Assembly: GCA_963693365.1 (NCBI GenBank)
Contig: CAVNZM010000008.1
Location: 4,030,001 to 4,094,000 of the forward strand
Origin: Amoebidium appalachense
Taxonomy: Eukaryota > Ichthyosporea
Direction of reading: 5' to 3'
DNA length: 64,000 bases
Part shown: positions 46,087-56,907 of the stretch, in pieces
How the letters are laid out: each line of letters opens with the position of its first letter
How positions within the stretch are numbered: the first letter of the stretch is position 1
The notes under the pieces: model-generated
What the model was told of the DNA's origin: nothing
Databases searched by the model: none
The model's input: only the letters and a program-made list of their open reading frames with translations
Translations under genes and position numbers: made by a program

Positions 46087-47586
46087 TCAACACTGGATCA
46101 TTCATATCCCACAACACCGCCACTACACCACCCAGAACCGACAACCCCAGCAGCATCATGTCACCACCACATCAATTTCTTCCTCTGGCCCGTTCAATGC
46201 AACACCCCCCCCCACCCCCCTCCCCCCGCTCTCACCTTCTCCCCCCCTCCCGGGGGCCTCAAACGGCCCCAATCCATACCGTCTGCACCAACCACATCCC
46301 CTTTACACATAAATAGACACTAGCCATACCTGGAATCCAAGATCAGCCTTCACGCCTGGCATAACCTCCAGCGTGAGAGCGTGACCCCCCAACCTCAATT
46401 CTTTCTCCATGACGACAACATCGAGGCCCTTGGGCCCCTGCGTCTGCAGCAGCCATGCGGTGCTCAGGCCGGAAATCCCCGATCCAATCACACACACCCT
46501 CCCTTTTCTCACATACGGGCCCGAGGCGGCCGGTGCGGCAACCAAGGGAGTAGTCACGGGGACTGGCCCAGGAACGGTATTCGTTCCGTTGGCAATCGGG
46601 TTAATGGGTTTCTTCGTTCCGGACATGAAAATCGACGCAAGTGAGTCGACAACGCGGGAGAGAGTCGTCTCAGCCCCCTCGGGATGAGGGAAAAACGTGG
46701 CCCCCTTTCTCACGAGGTTGTATGCCTCCTTGTATATCCAATACTGCGTCATTAGGGTCATGTGCGGGTTATGGGACATGCACTTTAACAGCTCCCTACC
46801 CGTCAATTCACGCCTCCGCAGACGGTACCCAGCCGAGAAAATGGGAGCGTTGTTTGGTCCTTCCATCGTCACCGCCCGTGCGGCGATTCCGGTGCTCGGG
46901 GCGGAGAGCTCCCACATGTAATTCTGATTGAGTGGCATGAAAGGAGACACATGGAAATCCTTGTCGAACTTGAAGGGGCCGAACGTGTGGGGTAGAGCCC
47001 CAAGGACCGACCCCCCAGCCCCCACCATGAGATTCGCGTCGGCTACCCGCTCCGCATCCTCAGACCCATCTGCAAGCACGTACATGTGTCTCTCCTCCCA
47101 TGGGGTGTTGCTCACCTCAAGCACGACGGCAACGACATTTTCATTCGTGTCGAAGCAGTAATACACGCACACAGGGTTGAAAACGAGCCCAAAGTAGCGT
47201 GGGTGGGCCAAGATCCGAACCGATCCCTCCGGCCTACGGCCACACTTGGCCTCCACAATGGATCTGATGCAGTCGGCGAGAAGTGACGATGTCTTCGGCT
47301 TTTCGTCTAGGCGCAACCGTGCCGCCCGCTCTGCACCGAGTGACTTGATGACTGCTTTGATGTCGTAGTAGTCGGTTGTTTGGAACGACATCACACCTGC
47401 GAGAGAGAGTGCAGAAAGTAGACTTTCGCGCAGGGGAGATGATGCATTTGCCGTGTCGATTTCATCGAGATCCATGTACATGTAGAAAGCATTGTATGTG
47501 AATGAATGGTCCGCTTTGGAGTGTGTGCTTGCATCTTGGACGCGCTTGTGATGCACTGTCCCCTCGTAAATGCACGAGGCAGCCAT
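36734..47586 (-). CDS. DUF1365 / FAD amine-oxidase-like / cyclopropane fatty acid synthase fusion
   Basis: Exons, 5' to 3': 47586-46330, 45511-45318, 44084-43233, 42605-42342, 41517-41115, 40074-39860, 38884-38798, 38232-38101, 37333-36734. They encode about 1334 aa. Residues 1-310 are DUF1365 ([35 protein letters not shown]). Residues 360-830 are an FAD flavoprotein: GSGISG at 368-373, Glu394, LGGHA, and the C-terminal FAD motif [18 protein letters not shown]. Residues about 840-1235 are a SAM-dependent cyclopropane-fatty-acid-synthase-type methyltransferase: [20 protein letters not shown] (about 1030-1039), [13 protein letters not shown] and [11 protein letters not shown] hydrophobic segment ([19 protein letters not shown]) follows near the C-terminus, suggesting membrane anchoring. 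The family transfers methylene or methyl groups from SAM to unsaturated phospholipid acyl chains. Exon lengths sum to one base short of a whole frame; see the frameshift at 42468-42473. The ATG at 47586 starts the DUF1365 domain directly. Confidence 0.92.
38232..38475. repeat. Minisatellite of about 53-bp units abutting a splice acceptor
   Basis: Four to five diverged copies of a unit starting near tgcaccggaaaatgaa and containing agaattttgcag. The first unit overlaps the acceptor of exon 38232-38101: on the sense strand each unit ends near catttccggtgca, and only the unit next to the exon ends in the functional CAG. Confidence 0.75.
42468..42473. other. Apparent single-base frameshift in a G6 run of the fusion gene
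   Basis: In exon 42605-42342 the FAD-domain frame reads into TGA at about 42463, while the methyltransferase N-terminal segment continues in another frame. Exactly one extra base is needed to join them, and the six-base G run (C on the sense strand) is the natural place. A miscounted homopolymer in the assembly is the simplest cause; a real disabling mutation is the alternative. Confidence 0.7.
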
Positions 47587-48917
47587 CTTGCAAACGAATG
47601 ATCCAAGACACCCGTGTTCTGGGAGAGGCGGGTTATAAGGCCACGATGCTGGATGCAGGATGAGTGATGTATGGAAACAGTGTTAAAATGACTGTACTTG
47701 TCGCAAGTGGGACCTTGTGAAAATGACCCGCTAATTTGCTGGATGTTTTGTTTTGTTAGCAAGGTGAGGTGTGCTGTTATGCGAGAGAGAGTTTGACCCA
47801 TGGAACTAATGAAAACAAAACGAGATGCTTTTGTTGACATTCAGCAAAACTTTTTCCGCCAAATGGGAAAGGCCGCTCCTAAAATGATACCGGCATTTGG
47901 CGATACTTTGTCTATGTTTACGTAACAAAAAGAGCATGGGGCTTTACAAATATTCAAATACATAAGAAGGGGAATCTTGCATATATGTTTGTGAATTTCA
48001 GATATGTTTATAATTCTGAAAGTTTTTCGAGATACTAAACAGATTTTCGATTGGCCGTGCACAACGTTTCATGATACCAATCAAAAGTGCTAACGCCATT
48101 AGCTTAACCATAAAAGGCTAAACAGTTTAGTCCAAGCCAATCACGATGTAGCAGGTTCGAATCCAACTTCGGACCAATGAAAAAGTGCTCGAGCGCGGCA
48201 TAAACAAATAGAACTCATTCAAGTGGACGATAACATGTCGACTCCACTGGCATCATGGCACGCGGTTTCATGTAAGCTAAATTAATAAATTGATACATAT
48301 AATCAAAAACAGAAACAACTAAAATATAATAGGTCAAGATATTGCCGACTATGCGTATGCGTATAGTGTTCAAGGGAAGTTCGAATTCTGACGTCCAATG
48401 TCGACACCAACCCATGCACACGTGCGACTCCCGACAGACCGCCAGTCCGGGGATCGGAATGCAAGTGCGTGGGACTCTGTACGATCGATATTCGACGGAT
48501 ACTCGACAAGCCATGTGGACATCTGACGGCAAGTCTTCTCAGTTTGGCAAGTGAGCATCTTACCTCCGACATCTTACAGACTTAGTGTTGGTAAAAGAGG
48601 GAAACAACCATGCTCATGTGAAGATATGTGCTCACACCGAATGCATTGTACCTTGTATATTTCATGTGTACATCTGGCCACATCTGGCCATCATCATCTT
48701 GGGCTAGGTTCTCCTCATCCGCATATACATGGTGTGACTGGATGGTGCACGTGGTTGCCCGTGGTGGTTGTGGTGGTGATGTTTGTGTGCACGTAACACA
48801 CACACAGAAAGACGCGCACACACGTGCACGCACACCCACGCACACACGCACACACACGCACGCACAGTCGCACACACACACACAGTGTCACCGCACACAC
48901 ACGCACACACGTGTCAT

Positions 48918-48967
<50 letters not shown>

Positions 48968-49128
48968 CACCGTGGCACCCACACAAGCACACAGCAGACA
49001 CGCGCACAGAGAGAAGGGGAGGGGCCTGGGGGTGGGGGAGAGAGAGACAGAGAGAGCGAGCGAGAGAGAGAAAGAGAAAAGGGAGAGGAGAGAGGGAGGG
49101 GGAGGGGGAGAGAGAGAGAGAGAAAGAG

Positions 49129-49208
<80 letters not shown>

Positions 49209-49418
49209 AGAGGGAGAAAGGGAGAGAGGGAGTCTCAGAGAGTTTTGTTCCCGGAGCTACCCCTAGAGGCCCCCAGGGGGAACTACCGTCTTCCACCCAG
49301 CACTGACAGTACTCTAGCTAGGGTGCTACGATGCTAGTATCCAAACTAACATACCTATAACAGTCCTAACTATATGTACACACTTTGCCCAGGGTATCAC
49401 CCCAGCCACGCGTGGGGG

Positions 49419-49464
<46 letters not shown>

Positions 49465-50299
49465 GAGAGAGAGAGAGAGAGAAGGGGGTGGGAAGAATGA
49501 GAGAAGACAGCGGTAGTGAATGAGACCTTAAATAAAAAGGTTAAAATTGAAAAGGGGAGATCATGAGAGAGGGGGGGGGGGAGAGGGAGAGGGAGAGCCT
49601 CAGAGGGAAAGACTACAGTAGCTAGTAGACGGCTGTAGACAACGTTTTGCCTAAAGCATGACTATTACTGCCCGGTCCGGGAGGACCACTGCCACACATA
49701 TTTATTAAAAGTAAAAGGAAGGAAATTGAGGCTCCACGGACACAACAGACGACACTGATTATTTAAACACCAAACACCCCCCCCCCCCTCCCCCCCCCCC
49801 CCCCCAAAAAAAAAAAAAAAAAAAAAAGCACCCTCTCTCCCTCCCTGGAGGCCCTGAACTTGATTTACACATGTTGACCTTCCTGCGCAATATAGCTTGT
49901 AATTGGTCTTATCAAATAAATTTTGGCCCCTCTCCCCCCTCTGGCCCCCTTTCTCCGCAAGCTTTATGGACACCCCCCCCCCCCCCCCCCCCCCCCCCCC
50001 AACACCCTCCCCGGACCCATCTCCCTCTCCTTTCCCCCACCCCCACCCACCTCCGGACCCCCATTAGCTCCCCCCCCCCCCCCCCCCCCCGGGAAAAACT
50101 GATAATATTCAGCATCCCATGCCGCCCCGCCTCCACCCCTCTCCACCCCCTCCCCCCCCCCCCCCCCCCCCCCCCCCACTCAGAGAGTCTCTCCGCCCCT
50201 ACCCCCTGCCCCCCTTAGTTCACAAGCTCCTCTCATTCCCCCTTGCTCCCCCCCTCCCCCACTGCCTCGCTCTTTCCATAACTTGAGAAGAAACATCAA
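47587..50299. other. Spacer upstream of the fusion gene
   Basis: The first 1 kb should hold the promoter of the minus-strand fusion gene; no TATA box can be assigned. CA-rich DNA lies at 48790-48966, a GA-rich block at 49015-49230 with (GA)n at 49135-49203, a G run at 49420-49463, a C-run/A-run junction at 49779-49826 and C runs at 49971-50000 and 50150-50176. No gene was recognised. Confidence 0.55.
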
Positions 50300-50734
50300 G
50301 AAGGGCCCAATTGCAACCACATCGGCAGAGTCAACTTGCAAAAAGCAGAATTATTCTGCAAAAGCAGAATCGCTTGTAGCAGATTTATTCCGCAAAAAGC
50401 AGAGTTATTCTGCTTTCGACAGCAGAATAATTCTGCTTTTAGCGGATGAATTCTGCTTTTAGCGGAATAATTCTGCTTTTTGCAGAATAGTTCTGCTTTT
50501 TTTAGCAGACTGATTCTGCTTTTGCAGAATAATTCTGCTATTAGCAGACTGATTCTGCTTTTGCAGAATAATTCTGCTATTAGCAGATTGATTCTGCTTT
50601 TGCAGAATAATTCTGCTTTTACTGAAGAATATTGCTTTTAGCAGAATAATTCAGCTTTTTACAGAATACTTCTGCTTTTTGCAGAATAATTCTGGTCGGA
50701 GCAAGTTGACTCAGCCGATATGGTTGGGTCCTTC
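50300..50734. mobile_element. Fold-back element with terminal inverted repeats and palindromic core
   Basis: The left end (50300-50339: gaagggcccaattgcaacca, then catcggcagagtcaacttgc) is the inverted, slightly diverged copy of the right end (50701-50734). Between them lie about 18 units related to ttctgcttttgcagaataa, each itself close to a palindrome (ttctgc paired with gcagaa). There is no coding capacity. It is a non-autonomous mobile or fold-back element by structure; no transposase family can be assigned. Confidence 0.7.
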
Positions 50735-51075
50735 AAGAACTCAGACACGCTTACATCGTTCCTACCCTACCCCTATGGGCCTCATCTCATGCTCGTTTGA
50801 CTTCGTCCTTCCCCCCTCTTCCCACCCAACCCAATCCAACCCACAAGCACGTGCACCCTAACTTACCTCTCCACCCTGAGTGTGTACACGCACGTACACA
50901 CACAGACACACATGCGTGCCGCACGCACACACACACACACACAGTGAGTGAGAGGAAGGGAGCTGAAAAGAGACACGAAGACACACACGCGCACACACAG
51001 ACACACACCGTAGCACATGGCAGCCACACCACACACTGGCACCGAATCTATACTCCAGCCTTCATTTGCGGAGCC

Positions 51076-51127
<52 letters not shown>

Positions 51128-51736
51128 TTCTGCAAGAAAAGTGCTGACTTACGGCAAAAGTCCCTACTATTCTCGCCTGACTAGCAGAGTGTACTGTTAC
51201 ACTACAACTAACACGTACCTGGGCACACATGCATATGAATGAGAGTATATGTGGGTGATCAGGCCACTAAACTAACAGACATAAACAGATGCAGAGTGGT
51301 GCTGGGCAATGCACGATGCCACAGCACTAACAGAGAGGGTAGTGTGGAGAGGTAGAAACACAGGTGCATGTTCTGTCAATCTACGTCTAATTTATTATGC
51401 TCGATTCTCACCTATTTATCTGCCGCAGGCAGATTCCATGAATACAGATCTATCCAAAGGTATTTGCGCATCTGATTGGCAAATACTATGAATACTATAA
51501 ATCTGATCAATCATATAACGACGTGGCACGTACATGAACGGAAATCAAACTGCATTCCCCTCATACGGTCCAACCGCAGACAAAACACCCGACTACACAG
51601 AAAACATGAAAAGCATGCACAACAACAATCGTCGGATGCGTGCTTTCCTCTCGCTGTCCCCAATAGCTAAACAAACTATGAATACCACACGTGCCTAATG
51701 AATAACAGAGGGCAAACAAGAGCATGCCGGACATGC
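50735..51736. other. Spacer downstream of the RGG gene
   Basis: CA-rich DNA lies at 50880-51010 and a C run of about 50 at 51077-51127. The remaining DNA to 51736 is of normal complexity and AT-leaning. No gene was recognised. Confidence 0.5.
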
Positions 51737-52677
51737 TTATGAAATAAAGGGAGCACCGGCACCACCGTCAGCACCACCGTCAGGGGGAGGTGGGGGGCCG
51801 CCGCCACCTGCATTACCATCCCCATTTTCGTTGGCAGCAGGAGGGGGGTTGTTATGCCCCCCCCGGCCACCACCACGCCCACCCCTACCACCTCGGCCAG
51901 AGTTCTTACGGGGGCCCCGTCCGGCACGAACCCACGAGGGGAGCATGCTTGGATGAAATTTTTGAGGGCCCCTGTTACCATAATAAGTAACAACTAGGTC
52001 GAGCTCACCACGACTAAGAGCCACTAACTGATTGATAAATTCATGTGACTTAGTTATGTGGGAAGACTGCCCTGAAAGGCACGCGTAGTTTTGTCTGGAA
52101 GTGTATACATTCGCGAGGGGCGAGCAGTTGTTGGTGGAGCATGGTGAGTGCCGACGACGAACGGTACAGTGCCGTGCGCGCTGTACAGCTGGCAAACTTC
52201 GATACCAACAATGCCAGCAGCATGAACAGAAGGAGACACCCAAGAACGCACCAGCACCAAACTGCCAGGCTCACGCCCGTCTTGCTGTGCAAATTTGCAT
52301 ACTCCGTTAGGGCGCGTGCCAGGGCGTCTGGTGCCTCTGCTTGCGTTCGCGTTGACCTCGACTTCCAGCCCGTGGAGAAGGTCGACTGATGAATGTCGAT
52401 TATCTTCAGGTGGCAAGTCTTCGGGGTCTTCGTAGTCGGTTTCCCCTGAACGAAAAGAGAAGCAATATTGGTTGTCGTGTTGCAGGTCGTGTGAACGGAA
52501 GTAGACACGGTCGAGCAACGGAATGTCTGCTCCAGGAGGGTACCACGGTGAAGTGCCGGGGGGAGAGAGGGGAACATTATACCCGAGTTCTTCAAGGAAA
52601 ATGAGGTCGGCATTTCTTGCTTCGCCCCCATGCAGGCCGCTAGGGCCGGCATTGTCGTCACCATGGTGGCCAGACAT
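51737..52677 (-). CDS. Small acidic protein with RGG-rich C-terminus (two exons)
   Basis: ATG at 52677 opens a 207-codon frame that ends at 52054. Reading exon 1 as 52677-52206 (donor gtatcg) and exon 2 as 52071-51737 (acceptor tttcag) keeps phase and gives 268 aa with a better C-terminus. The N-terminal half is acidic and Pro-rich (MSGHHGDDNAGPSG; ETDYEDPEDLPPEDN). Exon 2 has a plausible globular segment (FINQLVALSRGELDLVVTYY), then an RGG/RG-rich tract ([14 protein letters not shown]) and a Pro/Gly tail. RGG tracts usually bind RNA, so an RNA-associated role is possible. No family is recognised; a retroelement gag-like origin cannot be excluded. If the proposed intron is wrong, the protein is the 207-aa form. 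Confidence 0.5.
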
Positions 52678-53286
52678 GTTAGAACCCAAACAACTAAAAA
52701 CATAGTATTTGCTTGAAACGAGCACACTTGCAGCGCAAGAACTAGCGCTGCAGGGGGTGTAGCTCAGCTGTTGTATAAAATGATCGTGTGTCCGTGACAA
52801 ACAATATATTTGTAAATGAACGGGGTTGACTAGACCACGCTTTGCTAAGTTACGTGCTAGTCCTACTTACACCTAGTAAGCCGAGCACACTGAGTGAGCT
52901 CTGAAGCCCCCGACATGCCCTTATATCGGAGCTCGCACAGCGGCTCAGACATGCGCATCGGTATGTCCTTTTGGCTACGAGAGCCAATCACATACGGTTC
53001 ACGGTTCTGTCCCATGGCCATCACGGTTCCAATAAACTTAGTGAGCCAATCGGGTGACAGTACTTGACTAGCGATGCATTCCACAGTCATACCTCACGGC
53101 TATGAGGCTACTTGCATATTTTCCCATGATAAAACTTTGACTTAACGCTCATGGTTCCTCTACTACGTGTCGGTCCCATGTGACTATTATATCTCATTTC
53201 CAATGAATAATTCTGCAAGCTGCACGTGCACATATGTTTAACTCCATGCTCATGCGCACAAGACTGGGGGGGACATGCATACTGGC
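52678..53286. other. Spacer between two minus-strand genes
   Basis: Unique-looking, repeat-poor DNA, expected to hold the promoter of the RGG gene and the 3' end of the secreted-protein gene. It includes ggggtgtagctcagctg near 52756, which resembles a tRNA 5' region but lacks the rest. Confidence 0.45.
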
Positions 53287-53871
53287 CTACCTAAGATCAA
53301 ACACAGTGGTATATATACATGTACACGTGCGCGTATATCTCAACCTGTGTACATCCATACTAGATATCCGGTATAATATACCACAGCAGAACCTCACACA
53401 CCTGGCTCTCCTAGTAGGGGTCTCCTCATCAAAGGAGCAGTGACCCATACAAGTGTTCCACACCTCTTCTCTACCACTGGACGACCCACTTTCATCTATT
53501 TGCTCTGTCTCGTCCCCTCCTTCTTCTCTTTTTTCTTCGTAACCATCTTCATTACTTGCTTTGTAGTCGCGCCATATGGCCTCAGGGACTCCTGACCTGC
53601 TAGGGCCCCGGGATTTTGCCTCCTGAACGAAATTCTTAGAGAAACCTGACATGCCACTCTCGCTTCGCACACATTCGTCAATTGGATTAGTGTCGACCAA
53701 CCCTAAACTCGGAAAGTCTTTCATCTTGTTGATGCATTTTGTTACAAACGGGTTGTCCCTGGTAACCACCAAGTTAGCGTCCGCGGGGATGGCCACAGCT
53801 TGCCAATCAGAGAGAAGAAGGGCCGCAGACAACAGGCCAAGAAAAAGAGAAGGGGAAACCGTTCGCAACAT
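53287..53871 (-). CDS. Secreted Cys-motif protein, copy A
   Basis: ATG at 53871 starts a 194-aa frame. Residues 1-28 form a clear signal peptide (basic start, SLFLGLLSAALLL, small residues before PADA). The mature part has KCINKMKDFPS and NPIDECVRSESG, then a conserved PEAIWRDYKAS, an acidic linker and a C-terminal C-x3-C-x12-C-x3-C module (CMGHC to CVRFC). The last 25 or so residues after FCC look like read-through of an intron: gtatat follows directly, so the true end may be spliced. The C-x3-C pair pattern is that of a helical hairpin held by two disulfides, as in plant alpha-hairpinins and, inside mitochondria, small Tim proteins; the signal peptide favours a secreted protein. A paralogue (copy B) is 6 kb upstream on the same strand. 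Function unknown. Confidence 0.65.
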   Translation of the reverse strand: MLRTVSPSLFLGLLSAALLLSDWQAVAIPADANLVVTRDNPFVTKCINKMKDFPSLGLVDTNPIDECVRSESGMSGFSKNFVQEAKSRGPSRSGVPEAIWRDYKASNEDGYEEKREEGGDETEQIDESGSSSGREEVWNTCMGHCSFDEETPTRRARCVRFCCGILYRISSMDVHRLRYTRTCTCIYTTVFDLR

Positions 53872-54790
53872 TTTTCCGAGAGTTCTTTACGCTGTCCGCC
53901 AACTCGATCGTGATGACGGAATACACAAATTTCAAGTGGGCGGTGGCCCCTACAGAAAAAACTGTCTCAGCTAGACGTCTGGTGCTGTCACGGTCGAACT
54001 GTCTGTGGCCTGTGTGCTTCACCTGGTTGGGGGCCACACGGGCGCTCGTGTCACAGCCCGCACACTATTAGATATTGGTGCACGTGGATCCTCCTCGAAG
54101 GCCAGTAAACAATTGCAAGCTTCAGGTGGATGAAACTCGGATTTAAATTAGTAATAATAAAGCATGTTCAAGTAACACAGGCTTTTTTTGATTTTGAAAC
54201 GGGGAGGGAGGGGGGGAGAGGGGAGGTGCTCCCCGGGGCAAACGGCTTCAACTAAAAGCTCCGCACACGAGGTTCTTTAGAATCCCGAAGTTAATCGCAA
54301 CTAACACATGCATTTCTCCCTAAATTGACCATGGTGCATGCCCTCAGGACTTGTTGGCGAGATGATATTGATAGTGCTATCATCCTTCTTTTATCACCAC
54401 TACACCTTGCACGTTAGAATGAGGATCATGCCGACACCTGCAATGTCACAGTGCACTCCAGGTCACACAACTTGAGGCACGCATGTGTGCACAAACCGTG
54501 ACACGCAGTCACACACACACACTGTGCACACACACAGTAAATGCCATGATGAGGCAGGAGAAAAACAGACCCGTAACTCGTGCACGCAGGCATGCACACA
54601 TGCAGAAGGCATGCGCATGCAGGCACACTCACACACTAATCACATGCACACTCACGCGCGCACTCACAGACTGCTGCAGAGTAACATATGCTAGGTTTTC
54701 GTGGTTGCACATACTATGATTCGCGCATACTGACACACGTTGCACACTTTCTCGATGCCTTTTTTCCTCTTACTCCCTACATCCCCCCCC

Positions 54791-54825
<35 letters not shown>

Positions 54826-54978
54826 CCGCCTTTCTCCCGTCCTATCTCTCGCTCTCTATCCCCCCCCCCACCCCCTTCCCCCCTCCCCCACCCCACACCA
54901 CCCCAACCCCCCATCCCCATCACTTTCACACAGACAATAAAGCATGAATTAGCACCAATAACTTGAAGAGAAGCACTG

Positions 54979-55078
54979 GTATAGACGAGGGGGAAAAGAC
55001 TGGTGGTGGCGGTGGTGGCGGTGGAGGGGTATAGACGAGGGGGAAAAGACTGGTGGTGGCGGTGGTGGTGGTGGAGGG
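54979..55078. repeat. Two-copy 50-bp tandem duplication
   Basis: The unit begins tatagacgagggggaaaaga and ends in GGT/GGC triplets. The two copies differ by one or two triplets. Confidence 0.85.
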
Positions 55079-55299
55079 GGAAGAGCGGGCAGGGGGCTTG
55101 GGGGAAGGGGGAGCTCGAGGGAGGGGGGGGGAGGGATCTCGGAGGTTCGCAGGTGCGCAATGGGGAAGGAGCCGTGGGACTCCCCGCGCAGGGTAGGGGA
55201 GGGGGGAGGGGGGGGGGGGGGGGGAAGGAGAGGAAGGGGTGGCACCAACCCCTCGTCGCAGGTGGGTCCCCCCCCACCCCCCCCCCCCTCACCACCACG

Positions 55300-55336
<37 letters not shown>

Positions 55337-55501
55337 CCCATATTTCAAAAAAAAAAAAAGCCTTAGCGGGTTGCTGCTGCCAGAACCGTAACACATACGA
55401 TCAACTTCCATTTTTCTGGTGAAACATGTCTGGTTAATCACGGTGGCACGATACATACATATGTGTAGGGAATGTTTTTCCTTTGCACGTTATGGGTTGG
55501 G

Positions 55502-55548
<47 letters not shown>

Positions 55549-56379
55549 GGGGAAAGGGGGGGGGGGGGGGGGGAGGGAAATAGGGGGAGAAAAAAAGGAA
55601 AGGGGGGGGGGGGGGATATATGAAAGCGGGGAGGGGGGGGGGGGGGGGGGGGGCAGAGCATAGGTTGTGTCTTTCCGATTCGCAATGTTAAGGTTATAAT
55701 GTTAAGCTAGCGGTCCAAGTTTAAAGGTCGTGCATTAAATGCATCACTTTCTCTCTCTCTCTTTCTTTCTCCGAGTCTCTCTCTCTCTCTCCCCCCCCCC
55801 CCCCTTCCTCTCTCTCTCTCTCTCCCTCCCTCCCCCTCTCTCTCCCTTCCCCCCTTCCCCCCTTCCCCCCCCCTCCCTCTTTCTTTCTTCCCCTCTCCAT
55901 CCCACTCCACCTCTATCTCTCGCGGCCCCTCCCTCCTCCCCCCGGTCCTTCACTCTGTCTCTCCTCCCCTCCCCCTTTCCATCCCCCCCCCCCCCCCCTC
56001 CCCCGCCCCCCGTCCGGAGCCCACTCTTCCCGATTCTATCTCCCCCTGGTCAATTATTGTTTATCTCTCTGTCTCTCTCCCGGTCCCTCTTCCCCCTAAG
56101 TTACAGAGATCATTCAGGGTAAAGATCATTTACCTATAAGGTAAAAAATATTCATTTATGAAAAATTCAAGTTGGTAGGGGCTACCGAGCCTATAGGCGG
56201 AGCTAGGATAATTATAACGAAGGGGAGGGGGGGGGGGGGGGGGGGGGGGGGCTCTGGCTTCCTTAGGCTGTACGAGCCTGAGCTGCCTATGCACCTTTTT
56301 GTGTGTCAATGTACGTGTGCGTGTGGTGTGTGTGCACATGCGTGTACGCGCGCGCGCGCGTGTGTGTGTGTGCGTGTGT

Positions 56380-56391
56380 GTGTGTGTGTGT

Positions 56392-56439
<48 letters not shown>

Positions 56440-56492
56440 GTGTACGTGTGTGCGCGCACACATGCGTGTGTGTGTGTGTGCGTGACTGGTGT

Positions 56493-56555
<63 letters not shown>

Positions 56556-56648
56556 GTGCACGTGTGTGCATGCACGCATGTGCATGTGTGTGTGCGTGAC
56601 TGGTGTCACGGTGTGTGCGTGTCCGCGCGCGCGTGTGTGTGTATGTCA

Positions 56649-56699
<51 letters not shown>

Positions 56700-56821
56700 G
56701 TGTATGTGTGTGCGCGAACGCATGTGCATGTATGTTCTTATGCGTGTGTGTGTGTGGGGGGGGGGGGGGTAAGGGGAGGGGTGTATGTGTGTGTGTATGT
56801 GTCTGTGTGTGCGTGTGTGTG

Positions 56822-56905
<84 letters not shown>
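56380..56905. repeat. (TG)n domain with recurring non-TG islands
   Basis: Long (TG)n tracts are separated by similar islands (tgtgtgcgcgcacacatgcg; gtgactggtgt; tgtgtgcatgcacgcatgtg). The pattern suggests that TG-plus-island units were tandemly duplicated about three times. Confidence 0.85.

Positions 56906-56907
<2 letters not shown>

Noticed and set aside
48110-48175. B-box-like ggttcgaatcc followed by aacttcggacca
   Set aside because: The T stem does not pair, no properly spaced A box precedes it, and the acceptor partner is too close; not a functional tRNA gene.
52752-52840. tRNA-like start (gggggtgtagctcagctg)
   Set aside because: It matches an A box, but there is no matching acceptor stem, anticodon arm or clear B box downstream. 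It could be a fragment or a SINE head.
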